In this document: in pieces, positions 1 through 7,992 of the stretch
How the letters are laid out: each line of letters opens with the position of its first letter
How positions within the stretch are numbered: position 1 is the first letter of the stretch
Assembly (NCBI GenBank): GCA_937927335.1
Contig: CALBDU010000090.1
Location: forward strand, 1-57,206
From: an uncultured Clostridium sp.
Lineage (GTDB): Bacteria; Bacillota; Clostridia; Clostridiales; Clostridiaceae
Reading direction: 5' to 3'
DNA: 57,206 nucleotides
Position numbers and translations under genes: made by a program
Notes under the pieces: generated by a model
The model's input: only the letters and a program-made list of their open reading frames with translations
What the model was told of the DNA's origin: nothing
The model's database searches: none

Positions 1-2
1 AA

Positions 3-59
3 ATTTTAAACGATGACAAATATGAAATAAAGCATCCCTTATTTAAGGAGGGAGTGTAA
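3..59 (+). CDS. fliW: FliW C-terminus (partial, 5' end outside window)
   Basis: An open frame enters from the left edge and ends at TAA 57-59. It encodes about 18 residues including KYEIKHPLF, which resembles the C-terminal end of FliW, the flagellar assembly factor. FliW binds flagellin and antagonises CsrA. The stop overlaps the csrA start by one base (TAATG), so the two genes are translationally coupled. The order fliW-csrA-flagellin is the usual one in Firmicutes. Only the tail is present, so the call rests on this short motif and on position. Confidence 0.7.
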   Translation: MLNDDKYEIKHPLFKEGV

Positions 60-274
60 TGCTGGTAATAGGAAGGAAAAAAGGTGAATCCATACTTATT
101 GGGGATGAGGTAGAAATAACTGTTATCAAAATTGAAGACAGCACTGTAAAGCTTGCAATAAATGCACCAAGGAGTATTACTATTTTAAGAAAAGAATTGT
201 ACAAAGAAGTGCAGGATGAAAATAAAAATGCAGTAATTATAGACATAAGCTTATTAAAAAATATGAATAAATAA
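59..274 (+). CDS. csrA: Carbon storage regulator CsrA, translational repressor of flagellin
   Basis: This 71-residue protein opens with MLVIGRKKGESILIG and contains the INAPRSITILRKEL segment, which carries the conserved arginine of the RNA-binding face. It is a homodimeric RNA-binding protein that binds GGA motifs in hairpin loops and blocks ribosome access to mRNA. In Bacillus subtilis it represses flagellin translation and is itself sequestered by FliW. The fliW tail lies immediately upstream, and the flagellin leader at 3838-3875 contains two matching hairpins. The ribosome site is AAGGAGGGAG, and the ATG overlaps the upstream stop. Identification is secure. Confidence 0.97.
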   Translation: MLVIGRKKGESILIGDEVEITVIKIEDSTVKLAINAPRSITILRKELYKEVQDENKNAVIIDISLLKNMNK

Positions 275-285
275 GAGGTGTTTAC

Positions 286-630
286 ATGGAAGTGAATGGA
301 GTAAGTCAAGGAAGACTAAATCTTAATACTGGAACACTGCAGCAGCAGTCAGCAGTAGAAATAAAAACCTCCGACAGCAGTGATACAAATCAGCAGGCCA
401 AGCTTTCAGAAAAAGAAGTAAGCAAAGCCGTTGATAAACTGAACAAGCTTTTCGAAGATAAAGGGACCTATGTACAATATGAGGTTTATGGAAAGTTTCA
501 CAATATTTCCATAAAAATTTTAGACGAAAAAACCAATGAAGTTATTAAGGAAATACCTCCTAAAAAACTGGTGGAAATGGTAGAAAAGCTTTGTGAAATG
601 GCTGGAATATTGGTGGATGAAAAAGCATAA
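286..630 (+). CDS. flaG: FlaG family flagellar protein
   Basis: The protein has 114 residues. Its N-terminal 45 are a variable Gln/Ser-rich tail. The rest is a FlaG domain with the pattern VDKLNKLFEDKG..YEVYGKFHNISIKILD followed by IKEIPPKKLVEMVEKLCEMAGILVDEKA. FlaG proteins are associated with filament length and flagellin expression in several bacteria, but the mechanism is unclear. The gene sits 11 bases after csrA behind GAGGTG and precedes fliS and fliD in the same direction, a normal late-flagellar neighbourhood. The family assignment is firm; the role is inferred from context. Confidence 0.9.
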   Translation: MEVNGVSQGRLNLNTGTLQQQSAVEIKTSDSSDTNQQAKLSEKEVSKAVDKLNKLFEDKGTYVQYEVYGKFHNISIKILDEKTNEVIKEIPPKKLVEMVEKLCEMAGILVDEKA

Positions 631-657
631 CGACACTTTGTTTTAGGATGTGATTTT

Positions 658-930
658 GTGGAGTATAAATTAAATAAAATAGACCCGGAAGTCAGGCACA
701 GGGTAAATGAAATCACCAGCTCCGGAAAGGTTCATTCCAAGAACAGTTTGGTAATTAATGACGATCATAAAAAGGAAAAAAAAGAAGGACATAACTTTGA
801 AGAAGAACTGAAAAAGCAAAAGGGGCAGGGAAAAAAGCTTCAGGTTGAAGCAATAATGTCTGAAACAGCGGGAAAAGAGGCCGCTGAAGAGGAAAAGTTA
901 GTAGGCACAATTTTGGATATAAGAAAGTAG
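658..930 (+). CDS. Small unknown protein between flaG and fliS
   Basis: This 90-residue, highly charged, Lys/Glu-rich protein begins at GTG 658 and ends at TAG 928-930, directly against the fliS ribosome site. The central part (about residues 38-70) is strongly hydrophilic and probably coiled or disordered. There is no signal peptide or membrane segment. The family is not recognised. Its position inside the flaG-fliS-fliD run, with tight spacing on both sides, argues that it is a real gene co-expressed with late flagellar proteins. A role as chaperone or export accessory is possible but not shown. The GTG start has only a weak ribosome site. Confidence 0.6.
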   Translation: MEYKLNKIDPEVRHRVNEITSSGKVHSKNSLVINDDHKKEKKEGHNFEEELKKQKGQGKKLQVEAIMSETAGKEAAEEEKLVGTILDIRK

Positions 931-939
931 GTGGTTAGT

Positions 940-1323
940 TTGTACGGAGCGAATGCATATAGTGCATATAAAAATAACAGTATAACTTATGCCAGTAAGG
1001 ATCAATTGCTGTTGATGCTACTTGACGGAGCCTGTAAATATGTAAAAGTTGGGAAACAAGCTGTTTTGGATAAAGACGCAAAAAAAGCACATGAAAATTT
1101 AATGAGAACACAGGATATATTTTATGAACTGATGTCTACACTTGATTTGGACAAAGGCGGAGATTGGGCAAAAAGCCTTTTTAGTGTCTATGAGTTTATT
1201 GTGCGCAGATTAGCTGATGCAAATATAAAGAAGGATGCAGAAATTGTAGATGAAGTTATACCTCTAATCGAAGATATAAAGGATACATGGAATGAAGCTT
1301 ATAAAATATCAAGATTAAAATAG
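940..1323 (+). CDS. fliS: Flagellin export chaperone FliS
   Basis: The N-terminal sequence YGANAYSAYKNNSI and the motif KDQLLLMLLDGACKYVK are typical of FliS, the small helical chaperone that binds the flagellin C-terminus and delivers it to the export gate. TTG 940 is chosen over the in-frame GTG 931 because AGGTGG at 929-934 lies five bases ahead of it and the protein then starts where FliS proteins normally start. The product has 127 residues, the usual family length. It precedes fliD and the flagellin gene. Confidence 0.95.
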   Translation: MYGANAYSAYKNNSITYASKDQLLLMLLDGACKYVKVGKQAVLDKDAKKAHENLMRTQDIFYELMSTLDLDKGGDWAKSLFSVYEFIVRRLADANIKKDAEIVDEVIPLIEDIKDTWNEAYKISRLK

Positions 1324-1340
1324 GAAAGGTGGTTTAGGCA

Positions 1341-3335
1341 ATGAGCGATGTATCATCATATACCAGCTATACCGGCACAAGTGGCTCCGGGGGAGGCAGC
1401 CTTTTAAGGCTTACCGGTATGGCAACAGGGCTGGATGTGGACGGTACCGTAAAAAAAATGCTGGCCGCAGAACAGGCTAAAATAGACAAAGCTGAGCAGG
1501 ACAAGCAACTAATTGAATGGAAACAGGAGGTTTACCAGGATATTATAAAGGACATAAAAGAGCTGCAAAGCACATATTTCAATGTAACTAGTTCAGACAA
1601 CCTTTTAAGCAGCAGCAACTATTCAGCTTTTAATGTGACAAGCACCAATAGCACCGTTGCAACGGCCTCTGCCAGCACCGGTGCTTCGGAGGGAACATAT
1701 TCCATATCTGTGGGTAACCTTGCAGCAGCAGCCGTAATAAGCGGCAGTACCTTGAACTCACAGGTTAAGATTGATTCCTTTGATTCCAGCGACTGGGCGG
1801 GAAAAACCATCAGCTTTTCCGTCGGTGGCTCATCTCAAACCATCACTATAGACAATAACTCCTTTAGCAGCATTAATGATGTGATTACCAATATAAATAA
1901 AAAAATATCACAAAATTCCAGCCTAAACGGTAAGGTTTCCCTGTCCTATACTAAAACCGGGTCAGAGGAATACATTAAATTCAATTCCCTTTCCAACGCC
2001 GCGGTATCGGTAATAAATGACACAGGGTATGCTACCACTTCGGGAAGGCTGTTTGACACTAATGACACATCCGGTAATCTGCTTGTAACTAGTATAAAGT
2101 CTGTAAGCGGTAGCACAGCATTGACCACGTTAAATTCAACCTTAAACAAAAGCTTATCCTTAAAGCTGAACTATAACGGTACCGATGTTTCGGTTACATT
2201 GGACAATACCTCGGGAAATAAGACAATGTCAGATCTGGCTGCAGCCATAAGCTCTGCCACTGGCGCAGGGGTATCGGCAAAATTCGATGATTTGTCCGGG
2301 AAGATGGTAATTCAGACAAAAAACACCGGCAGCTCATCAATTTTAAGTATAGCTGGCGGTTCGGACTCCGACCTGCTTTCAGGCTTGGGATTAACGGTTA
2401 GCGCAAGTGCAGCCCAGGGAGCAGATGCAAAGGTTACAATTATCTCTCCTGACGGTAATGCCTCCACTGTAACACAGTCCTCAAATAGCTTTATACTGAA
2501 CAACGTGAAATATTCCCTGGTCAGCGAAGGCACATCCAGTTTGACGGTTACATCAGACGTGGATAAGGTATACAACAGGATAAAGGGTTTTTTGGACAAG
2601 TATAACGCCTTAATAGATAAAATAAACACAAAACTCTCGGAAAAAAAGGATTATGATTACAAACCTCTTACTGATTCCCAAAGGGAGGATATGAGCGACA
2701 GCCAGATAACAGCCTGGGAAGCCAAGGCTAAAAAAGGAATACTAAGAGGAGACAACAACCTGGAAAATATGCTATTAAAGCTAAGGGGAACCTTCTTTGA
2801 ATCAGTATCCGGAGCAGGAATAAGCTTCTCATCAAAGTCCTTAGGTCTGGATACCTCCAATGATGCGGATGATGCGGGGAAAATTGAATTTGTAACCGGT
2901 GGAGAGGATACCTTAAAGGCTGCAATAAAAGAGCATGGCACGGAAATCATGAACCTGTTCTGCAAATCCTCCTCCATAAGTTATTATGAGTCAACCTCTG
3001 ACAATACAAAAAGGGAGCAGAGATATAAAGAATCAGGAATCATGCAGAGAATTGGAGACATTTTAACAGATAATGTTGGACTGGTTAACACTACCCTTAA
3101 TAAAGCCATACTAACCAAGTATGCAAATCTGCAGGATGACTTCAGCTCCACTGGTTCCAGCGGCACCAACACCCTGCCGGACCAGATCTATGTTCAGACG
3201 CTGCTCATAGAAAAGCTGCAGGACAAATATGAAGACAAGGAAGAAAAATATTATCTCAAGTTTTCTAATTTGGAAACAATCATGAACTCCCTTAATAACC
3301 AATCTTCATGGCTATCGAACATGTTAATGGGCTAA
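1341..3335 (+). CDS. fliD: Flagellar filament cap protein FliD (HAP2)
   Basis: The protein has 664 residues. The N-terminal FliD domain (about 20-120) includes RLTGMATGLDVDGTVKKMLA followed by a coiled-coil helix. The middle is Ser/Thr-rich and variable. The C-terminal domain ends with the helix NSLNNQSSWLSNMLMG. FliD caps the growing filament and folds incoming flagellin subunits. It is clearly longer than the B. subtilis protein (498), consistent with extra exposed middle domains. It starts at ATG after AGGTGG and is followed ten bases later by a FliT-like gene. Identification is secure from both termini and context. Confidence 0.95.
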   Translation: MSDVSSYTSYTGTSGSGGGSLLRLTGMATGLDVDGTVKKMLAAEQAKIDKAEQDKQLIEWKQEVYQDIIKDIKELQSTYFNVTSSDNLLSSSNYSAFNVTSTNSTVATASASTGASEGTYSISVGNLAAAAVISGSTLNSQVKIDSFDSSDWAGKTISFSVGGSSQTITIDNNSFSSINDVITNINKKISQNSSLNGKVSLSYTKTGSEEYIKFNSLSNAAVSVINDTGYATTSGRLFDTNDTSGNLLVTSIKSVSGSTALTTLNSTLNKSLSLKLNYNGTDVSVTLDNTSGNKTMSDLAAAISSATGAGVSAKFDDLSGKMVIQTKNTGSSSILSIAGGSDSDLLSGLGLTVSASAAQGADAKVTIISPDGNASTVTQSSNSFILNNVKYSLVSEGTSSLTVTSDVDKVYNRIKGFLDKYNALIDKINTKLSEKKDYDYKPLTDSQREDMSDSQITAWEAKAKKGILRGDNNLENMLLKLRGTFFESVSGAGISFSSKSLGLDTSNDADDAGKIEFVTGGEDTLKAAIKEHGTEIMNLFCKSSSISYYESTSDNTKREQRYKESGIMQRIGDILTDNVGLVNTTLNKAILTKYANLQDDFSSTGSSGTNTLPDQIYVQTLLIEKLQDKYEDKEEKYYLKFSNLETIMNSLNNQSSWLSNMLMG

Positions 3336-3345
3336 GGAGGTCATT

Positions 3346-3690
3346 ATGAATACGGAATTGGAAGATTTATTAGCTGAATTCAAGGTTTTAACACAGTGCA
3401 TGATACAGGCTGCAGAGCAGGAGGATCAGGACTCCATGGAGGCAAACCTCAAAAACAGGCAGGACATTATTGAAAAAATTGGAGCCATGCAGGTCTCCAG
3501 GGAGGAATTTTTAAAAACCGCTGGTGGGATGCAGCTGGGGGAGCTTGAAACACAGCTGACACAAGCTCTGAAAGCATATAGGGACAAGCTGAAAAGTGAA
3601 ATGGTGAATCTAAACAAATCAAAGGTAGCCAGGAACTCCTATAGTGGACAGCTCTTAAGTAACGCTAAAATATTCAGCAAAAAAATTTAA
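3346..3690 (+). CDS. fliT: FliT-like small helical protein after fliD
   Basis: A 114-residue, almost entirely helical, Glu/Gln/Lys-rich protein with no membrane segment. It lies immediately after fliD behind AGGAGG, the position of FliT, the FliD export chaperone. The sequence shows no strong signature, since FliT proteins are poorly conserved. The assignment rests on size, predicted helicity and gene order. It ends 20 bases before the flagellin promoter, so it closes the flaG-fliS-fliD transcription unit. Confidence 0.55.
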   Translation: MNTELEDLLAEFKVLTQCMIQAAEQEDQDSMEANLKNRQDIIEKIGAMQVSREEFLKTAGGMQLGELETQLTQALKAYRDKLKSEMVNLNKSKVARNSYSGQLLSNAKIFSKKI

Positions 3691-3710
3691 AAATATTTTA
3701 AATAAAAGTA

Positions 3711-3737
3711 TAAAGCTTAATTAAATACTGCCGATAT
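3711..3737 (+). promoter_or_regulatory. Sigma-D (sigma-28) promoter of the major flagellin
   Basis: TAAA at 3711-3714, a 15-base spacer, then GCCGATAT at 3730-3737. This matches the flagellar sigma factor consensus TAAA-N15-GCCGATAA in all but the last position. Transcription would start near 3745, giving a leader of roughly 135 bases before the flagellin ATG. The cognate sigma factor is encoded at 27480. Confidence 0.88.
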
Positions 3738-3837
3738 ATTAATTAGTGAATGGCAATAATATAAATTGCCGGAAACTATCTTCTATGCGCATAGCGGAAC
3801 TGGTATCGATAGTAAGCTATTAGCTTAACTATAAATA

Positions 3838-3851
3838 GGACAAGGATGTCC
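3838..3851 (+). promoter_or_regulatory. Upstream CsrA-binding hairpin in flagellin leader
   Basis: GGACAAGGATGTCC forms a 4-bp stem (GGAC/GTCC) with an AAGGAT loop. The GGA lies in the loop, and ACAAGGATGT is a near-exact match to the CsrA consensus RUACARGGAUGU. It lies about 29 bases before the flagellin start. The arrangement parallels the upstream site of the B. subtilis hag leader. Binding itself is inferred. Confidence 0.85.
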
Positions 3852-3859
3852 AATAACAA

Positions 3860-3875
3860 AATTCAAGGAGGAATT
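3860..3875 (+). promoter_or_regulatory. CsrA-binding hairpin over the flagellin Shine-Dalgarno
   Basis: AATTC/GAATT forms a 5-bp stem around the loop AAGGAG. The ribosome site AAGGAGG therefore doubles as a GGA-loop CsrA site. CsrA bound here would block translation. The two hairpins are spaced about 22 bases apart (GGA to GGA), suitable for one dimer bridging both. Confidence 0.82.
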
Positions 3876-3879
3876 AATT

Positions 3880-5265
3880 ATGATAATTAACCACAATTTA
3901 GGTGCATCAAATGCAATCAGAAACATGAGCATTAACTCAAACAGCGCTTCAAAATCCATGCAGAAGCTTTCATCAGGTCTTAGAATTAATGGAGCAGCTG
4001 ATGATGCAGCAGGTCTTGCTATATCAGAAAAAATGAGAGGCCAGATCAGAGGTCTTGATCAGGCATCAGCTAATGCACAGGACGGCATATCCTTAATCCA
4101 GACTGCAGAAGGTGCTTTAAATGAAACTCACTCCATTCTCCAGAGAATGAGAGAATTGGCAGTTCAGTCAGCCAACGATACAAACAACGATACAGACAGA
4201 GGCCAGATCCAGAAGGAAATGGAACAGTTAAAGAGCGAAATTACAAGAATATCCACTGACACAGAATTCAACACTAAGAAATTGTTGAACGGCGATATGG
4301 GTTTGAAAATAAACTCTACTGCTAATACAGCTGAGTTGAAACAATTATCAGCAACTGGTTCTAATATGGCTGATGGAGCTTATACAATAGCTATGACTGC
4401 TGCAGGAACAGATACTGTGGCTGTTGCAGGTAATAGTATAGCGAGTGGAGCTGCAGGAACTGAATTCACGTTACATGCAGGAGCTGAAATTGATTATGGC
4501 CAATACACCATAAAAGTATCAAATAAAACAGCAACTGATGCAAGATTGGAAATATTCAGCCCAGATGGCAACCTTCTTGAGGCACAGGATGGAGTTGCTT
4601 TAAATGCTAACCTTTCAGATTTTGGTGGCTTTGACTTAAACTTCAGTGTCGCAGGCGATGAAATTGATGCAGAAGGAAGTTTGAAACTGAATGTAGATAA
4701 TGTTTTATCAAATATTACTGTTACAAATCCTGATACAACCACTTCTGCAACAGGCGTTATTGCTACAGGACTTGCAGCAACTGGTGGAGATGTAAGTATT
4801 GGTGGATTCCAGTTTAAATTGCAGACAAACCATGGTGCAACTGCAACATCAAATACTTTAACTTTAACAAACAAAGCTGCTACATTCCAAATTGGAGCTA
4901 ATGAGGATCAAAACACTAAATTAGCAATTAATGATATGAGTGCTGCTGCACTAAAAGTGGATGTTGTAGATGTTACAACTCAAACAGGTGCTAACACAGC
5001 AATTACAACTATCCAGACTGCTATCGATACAGTTTCAACTGAAAGAGCTAAGCTTGGTGCTTATTCCAACAGATTAGAGCACACAATAGCTAACCTTGGA
5101 ACTTCAAGTGAAAACTTAACTTCAGCTGAATCAAGAATAAGAGATGTAGACATGGCTAAGGAAATGTCCACATTCTCAAAGAACAACATACTTTCACAGG
5201 CTGCTCAGGCTATGCTTGCACAGGCTAACCAACAGCCACAGCAGGTACTTCAGTTATTAAGATAA
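3880..5265 (+). CDS. hag: Major flagellin
   Basis: A 461-residue flagellin. The conserved N-terminal D0/D1 (about 1-140) includes NHNLGASNAIRNM, LSSGLRINGAADDAAGLAIS and LIQTAEGALNETHSILQRMREL. The conserved C-terminal D1/D0 (about 375-461) ends NILSQAAQAMLAQANQQPQQ. A variable Ala/Thr/Asp-rich surface region of about 230 residues lies between them. There is no signal peptide, as expected for type III export. Codon use is biased toward abundant codons compared with neighbours, consistent with high expression. The gene has its own sigma-D promoter, a CsrA-type leader and a terminator, so it is monocistronic. Confidence 0.97.
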   Translation: MIINHNLGASNAIRNMSINSNSASKSMQKLSSGLRINGAADDAAGLAISEKMRGQIRGLDQASANAQDGISLIQTAEGALNETHSILQRMRELAVQSANDTNNDTDRGQIQKEMEQLKSEITRISTDTEFNTKKLLNGDMGLKINSTANTAELKQLSATGSNMADGAYTIAMTAAGTDTVAVAGNSIASGAAGTEFTLHAGAEIDYGQYTIKVSNKTATDARLEIFSPDGNLLEAQDGVALNANLSDFGGFDLNFSVAGDEIDAEGSLKLNVDNVLSNITVTNPDTTTSATGVIATGLAATGGDVSIGGFQFKLQTNHGATATSNTLTLTNKAATFQIGANEDQNTKLAINDMSAAALKVDVVDVTTQTGANTAITTIQTAIDTVSTERAKLGAYSNRLEHTIANLGTSSENLTSAESRIRDVDMAKEMSTFSKNNILSQAAQAMLAQANQQPQQVLQLLR

Positions 5266-5300
5266 TTGAATATCTAAAGCAAAATATAAGATATCTTATG

Positions 5301-5327
5301 AAGCCAGAGTTAACTCTGGCTTCTTTT
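5301..5327 (+). terminator. Terminator after major flagellin
   Basis: GCCAGAG and CTCTGGC form a perfect stem around TTAA at 5303-5320, followed by TTCTTTT. It lies 36 bases after the flagellin stop. Confidence 0.9.
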
Positions 5328-5374
5328 CAAATACTTATCCGGTATTTACCATAATCAATAACATGGAATTTTGT

Positions 5375-5403
5375 TTGTGAAGTTGATATAATCATAATAT
5401 ACT
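5375..5403 (+). promoter_or_regulatory. Candidate sigma-A promoter for HD-GYP gene
   Basis: TTGTGA at 5375-5380, a 17-base spacer, then TATACT at 5398-5403, about 20 bases before the probable ATG. An overlapping TATAAT at 5386-5391 has no good -35. Pattern match only. Confidence 0.4.
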
Positions 5404-5424
5404 ATAGTTTGAGTGGTGATAAAT

Positions 5425-6486
5425 ATGAGACTGGAGCTTATTGACCGGATTAAGGCCGGAGAGGTTTTAGGAAAAAGTATCTTTACCTTTGATGGAAGGA
5501 TACTATTAAAAGAAGGAACGAAATTAAACAGACTCTATATCAATAAAATTAAGGATATGGGTGTTTATTATATATATGTGCGGGATAGTATCCTGGGGGA
5601 TGTGGATGTTAATGATAGTTCACTGGTGGAATTAAAACAAAGCGCCATGGGCTGTGTAAGTAATATTATGAAAAACACGTCTGTTATTAAGGACAGAAAA
5701 GGGGCCATGGATGTAATAAAAACCATTGAAGAGCTAATAAATTATATAGCTGAAAATGCTGATATAAACAAAAGCTTGTATGAGATCCAGACTCAAAGCA
5801 ATGAAAGATATATTCATTCCATGGAGGTTTGTATCAGATCTGTATTCCTTGGACAGGCATTAGGGTTAAAAAAGGATCAGCTTAAGGAGCTTGGTGTAGC
5901 AGCAATTCTCCATGACATAGGCATGACAAAAATATCAGCTAAAGTTCTTGAGAAGCATGGCAGCTATACCCCGGAAGAGCAACTGCTGATAAGGGAACAT
6001 CCATATAAGGGCTATCAGATTTTAAAGCAGAATATAAGAATACCGGAATCAGTTTTAAATGCAGTGCTTCAGCATCATGAAAGGGTAGATGGAAAAGGCT
6101 ATCCCAATGGCTTGACTGGAGACCAGATCTGCAAATATGCCAAAATAATTTCCGTATGTGATATGTATGACCTGGTAACCAATAATGACAATTATAAGAA
6201 GACATTTCGTCCTCATGATGCATACGAGTTAATTATAGGGGGAAGCAGCTGCATTTTCGATGAGGAAGTAGTGCTGGCATTCAGAAGGATATTCTCTGTG
6301 TATCCCTTAGGCTGCTGTGTAAAACTATCCAATGACATAGAGGGCTATGTTGTAAGGCAAAATGGAAACTTCCCGGACAGACCAGTTATAAGGGTGATTT
6401 ATAACAAGGACACAATGGAACCAACTACTCCATATGAAATTGACCTGATAAAGGATATAAATATAGTTATTAAGTGCATTATTTAG
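5425..6486 (+). CDS. HD-GYP domain cyclic-di-GMP phosphodiesterase (probable)
   Basis: With the ATG at 5425 the protein has 353 residues. An N-terminal region of about 110 residues, without a receiver or PAS signature I can recognise, precedes an HD-GYP domain. Metal-binding H163-D164 (HDIGMTK), H217-H218 and the diagnostic G225-Y226-P227 (HHERVDGKGYPNGL) are all present, so the enzyme should be active in hydrolysing cyclic di-GMP. In clostridia low cyclic di-GMP favours motility. The gene lies between two flagellins and the window also encodes a PilZ protein. GTG 5413 is an alternative start with a poorer fit. The stop codon lies in the loop of its own terminator. Confidence 0.88.
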   Translation: MRLELIDRIKAGEVLGKSIFTFDGRILLKEGTKLNRLYINKIKDMGVYYIYVRDSILGDVDVNDSSLVELKQSAMGCVSNIMKNTSVIKDRKGAMDVIKTIEELINYIAENADINKSLYEIQTQSNERYIHSMEVCIRSVFLGQALGLKKDQLKELGVAAILHDIGMTKISAKVLEKHGSYTPEEQLLIREHPYKGYQILKQNIRIPESVLNAVLQHHERVDGKGYPNGLTGDQICKYAKIISVCDMYDLVTNNDNYKKTFRPHDAYELIIGGSSCIFDEEVVLAFRRIFSVYPLGCCVKLSNDIEGYVVRQNGNFPDRPVIRVIYNKDTMEPTTPYEIDLIKDINIVIKCII

Positions 6487-6500
6487 TAATGCACTTTTTT
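6472..6500 (+). terminator. Terminator overlapping HD-GYP gene end
   Basis: AAGTGCATTA (6472-6481) pairs perfectly with TAATGCACTT (6487-6496) around a five-base loop, followed by a T run to 6500. The last codons of the gene form the left arm and the TAG stop (6484-6486) sits in the loop. Confidence 0.9.
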
Positions 6501-6643
6501 AGTTTCTTAAATATCATATTGAAAATATTAGAATATTATGATAATTTATATTTAATAAAATATCCTCTGTTGAATTCTAGAAATTAGGATAATTAGTAAT
6601 TTAGCACAAAGAAACTTCATAAAATCCTTTTGGAGGTGTTCTT

Positions 6644-7747
6644 ATGATTAAATTAGCAATTCCTGAAATCGGTGATGAGGAACTGGATGAAATAAGGAAG
6701 GTATTTGATTCGAAGTATCTGGTACAGGGAGAATTCGTTGAGGATTTTGAAAATCTGGTAAAAAATTATTTAAATGTTAAACATGTAATTGCAGTAAGCA
6801 GCGGCACGGCAGCACTTCACCTGGTACTTACCAGTCTGGGTATAAAGCCTGGGGATGAAGTAATTGTACCGGATTTTACATTTACAGCCACAGCAAATGC
6901 TGTGGAACTTACTGGTGCTAAACCATGCTTTGCGGACATTGACATAGGAAGTCTTTGCATAGATCCGGAAAAAATTGAGCCGCTGATTACTGAAAAAACA
7001 AAATTAATTATGCCGGTGCATGAATTTGGACAATGTGCTGATTTGGATAAAATTCTTAATATTGCTGATAAGTATAAAATTCAAGTAGTTGAGGATGCAG
7101 CCTGTGTTTTAGGCGCTGAATACAAAGGCATTAAGGCTGGAACCATTGGAACTGCCGGCTGCTTCAGCCTTCATCCACGAAAGGTAGTTACCACCGGTGA
7201 AGGAGGCCTTATTGCCACAAACAATGACAATATCGCAGATACTGCCAGGATATTAAGGAACCACGGGATTAAATATATCAATGGGAAGCAGCGTTTTGTT
7301 GCTGCAGGGTTCAATTATAGAATGACAAATATACAAGGAGCAATTGGTAAGGTTCAGTTATGTAAAATTGAAAAATTTTATGAAAACAGAATAAGGATAG
7401 TTAAAACCTATAACGAATTGCTTAAAGATATTAAAAATGTTATTATTCCTGAAGAAAAGGTATATGGAAAGCACTGCTGGCAGGCATATCATATTCTTTT
7501 GGGAAAGGGCATAAGCAGAGACAAGGTGATTCAGGAAATGAAAATCAGGAATATTGAAACGAGCTTTGGGGCCTTTGCTGTTCATCAGGAGCCGTATTAC
7601 AGTTCAAAGTATAATCTTAAGGACAGTGAATATCAAAATGCTGTTTATGCAGCAGATTATGGACTTATGCTTCCAATGCACAGCATGATGGATTATGAAG
7701 ACCAAAAATATATAGCCGGGCAGCTGAATGAAGTTCTTAATGGTTAA
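6644..7747 (+). CDS. DegT/DnrJ/EryC1/StrS-family PLP sugar aminotransferase
   Basis: A 367-residue fold-type I aminotransferase of the DegT family, which transfers an amino group to keto-sugar nucleotides. Motifs in order: SSGTAALHLVL (cofactor phosphate binding), EDAACVLGAEYKG (the aspartate contacts the PLP ring), HPRKVVTTGEGG with catalytic K180, and NYRMTNIQGAIG. The length is normal. It is monocistronic, starting after GGAGGTG and ending in a terminator. Its site between two flagellin genes matches the glycosylation region of C. difficile flagellar loci, so a role in making an amino sugar for flagellin is likely. The actual substrate cannot be read from the sequence, and no glycosyltransferase lies nearby. 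Confidence 0.9.
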   Translation: MIKLAIPEIGDEELDEIRKVFDSKYLVQGEFVEDFENLVKNYLNVKHVIAVSSGTAALHLVLTSLGIKPGDEVIVPDFTFTATANAVELTGAKPCFADIDIGSLCIDPEKIEPLITEKTKLIMPVHEFGQCADLDKILNIADKYKIQVVEDAACVLGAEYKGIKAGTIGTAGCFSLHPRKVVTTGEGGLIATNNDNIADTARILRNHGIKYINGKQRFVAAGFNYRMTNIQGAIGKVQLCKIEKFYENRIRIVKTYNELLKDIKNVIIPEEKVYGKHCWQAYHILLGKGISRDKVIQEMKIRNIETSFGAFAVHQEPYYSSKYNLKDSEYQNAVYAADYGLMLPMHSMMDYEDQKYIAGQLNEVLNG

Positions 7748-7750
7748 GTG

Positions 7751-7777
7751 AAGTGCATTGAAAAGTGCACTTTTTTT
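7751..7777 (+). terminator. Terminator after aminotransferase
   Basis: AAGTGCA (7751-7757) pairs with TGCACTT (7766-7772) around eight bases; the T run extends to 7777. The stem is the same core sequence as the terminator at 6472-6500. Confidence 0.82.
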
Positions 7778-7794
7778 ATGCTGCAAAAAATAGC

Positions 7795-7829
7795 TAGGGA
7801 ACATCAAATCTACTATTCAATGCTCCCTA
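7795..7829. repeat. Imperfect inverted repeat
   Basis: TAGGGAACAT (7795-7804) and ATGCTCCCTA (7820-7829) are complementary with one mismatch, around a 15-base loop. No T run strong enough for a terminator follows. It could be an end of a degraded mobile element. Confidence 0.5.
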
Positions 7830-7919
7830 ACCCTTTTCTGTGACTGGTTCGTTTGGTTCCTTTGACAAATTTTTCTCCTTATAAGGTAAGATCAGACTTT
7901 TAATTTATTCTAAATTTCT

Positions 7920-7992
7920 GGTGGTCTCACCCCAATCCAATTAAATTTTCCTAATGTTTTTAGAAACATTAAACTTTGGGAACTGTACCACC
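7920..7992. repeat. Nested inverted repeats forming a 73-base potential structure
   Basis: Three arm pairs are nested in order: GGTGGT 7920-7925 with ACCACC 7987-7992; CCCAA 7931-7935 with TTGGG 7976-7980; TAATGTTT 7952-7959 with AAACATTA 7964-7971 around TTAG. Either strand could fold this way. No known RNA family is recognised. Confidence 0.5.

Noticed and set aside
7860..7990. Minus-strand fragment reading LGKFNWIGVRPPEI before a stop, as the tail of a transposase
   Set aside because: Only about 25 residues are open, a second frame looks equally protein-like, and I cannot name a matching family. Left as an unexplained interval.
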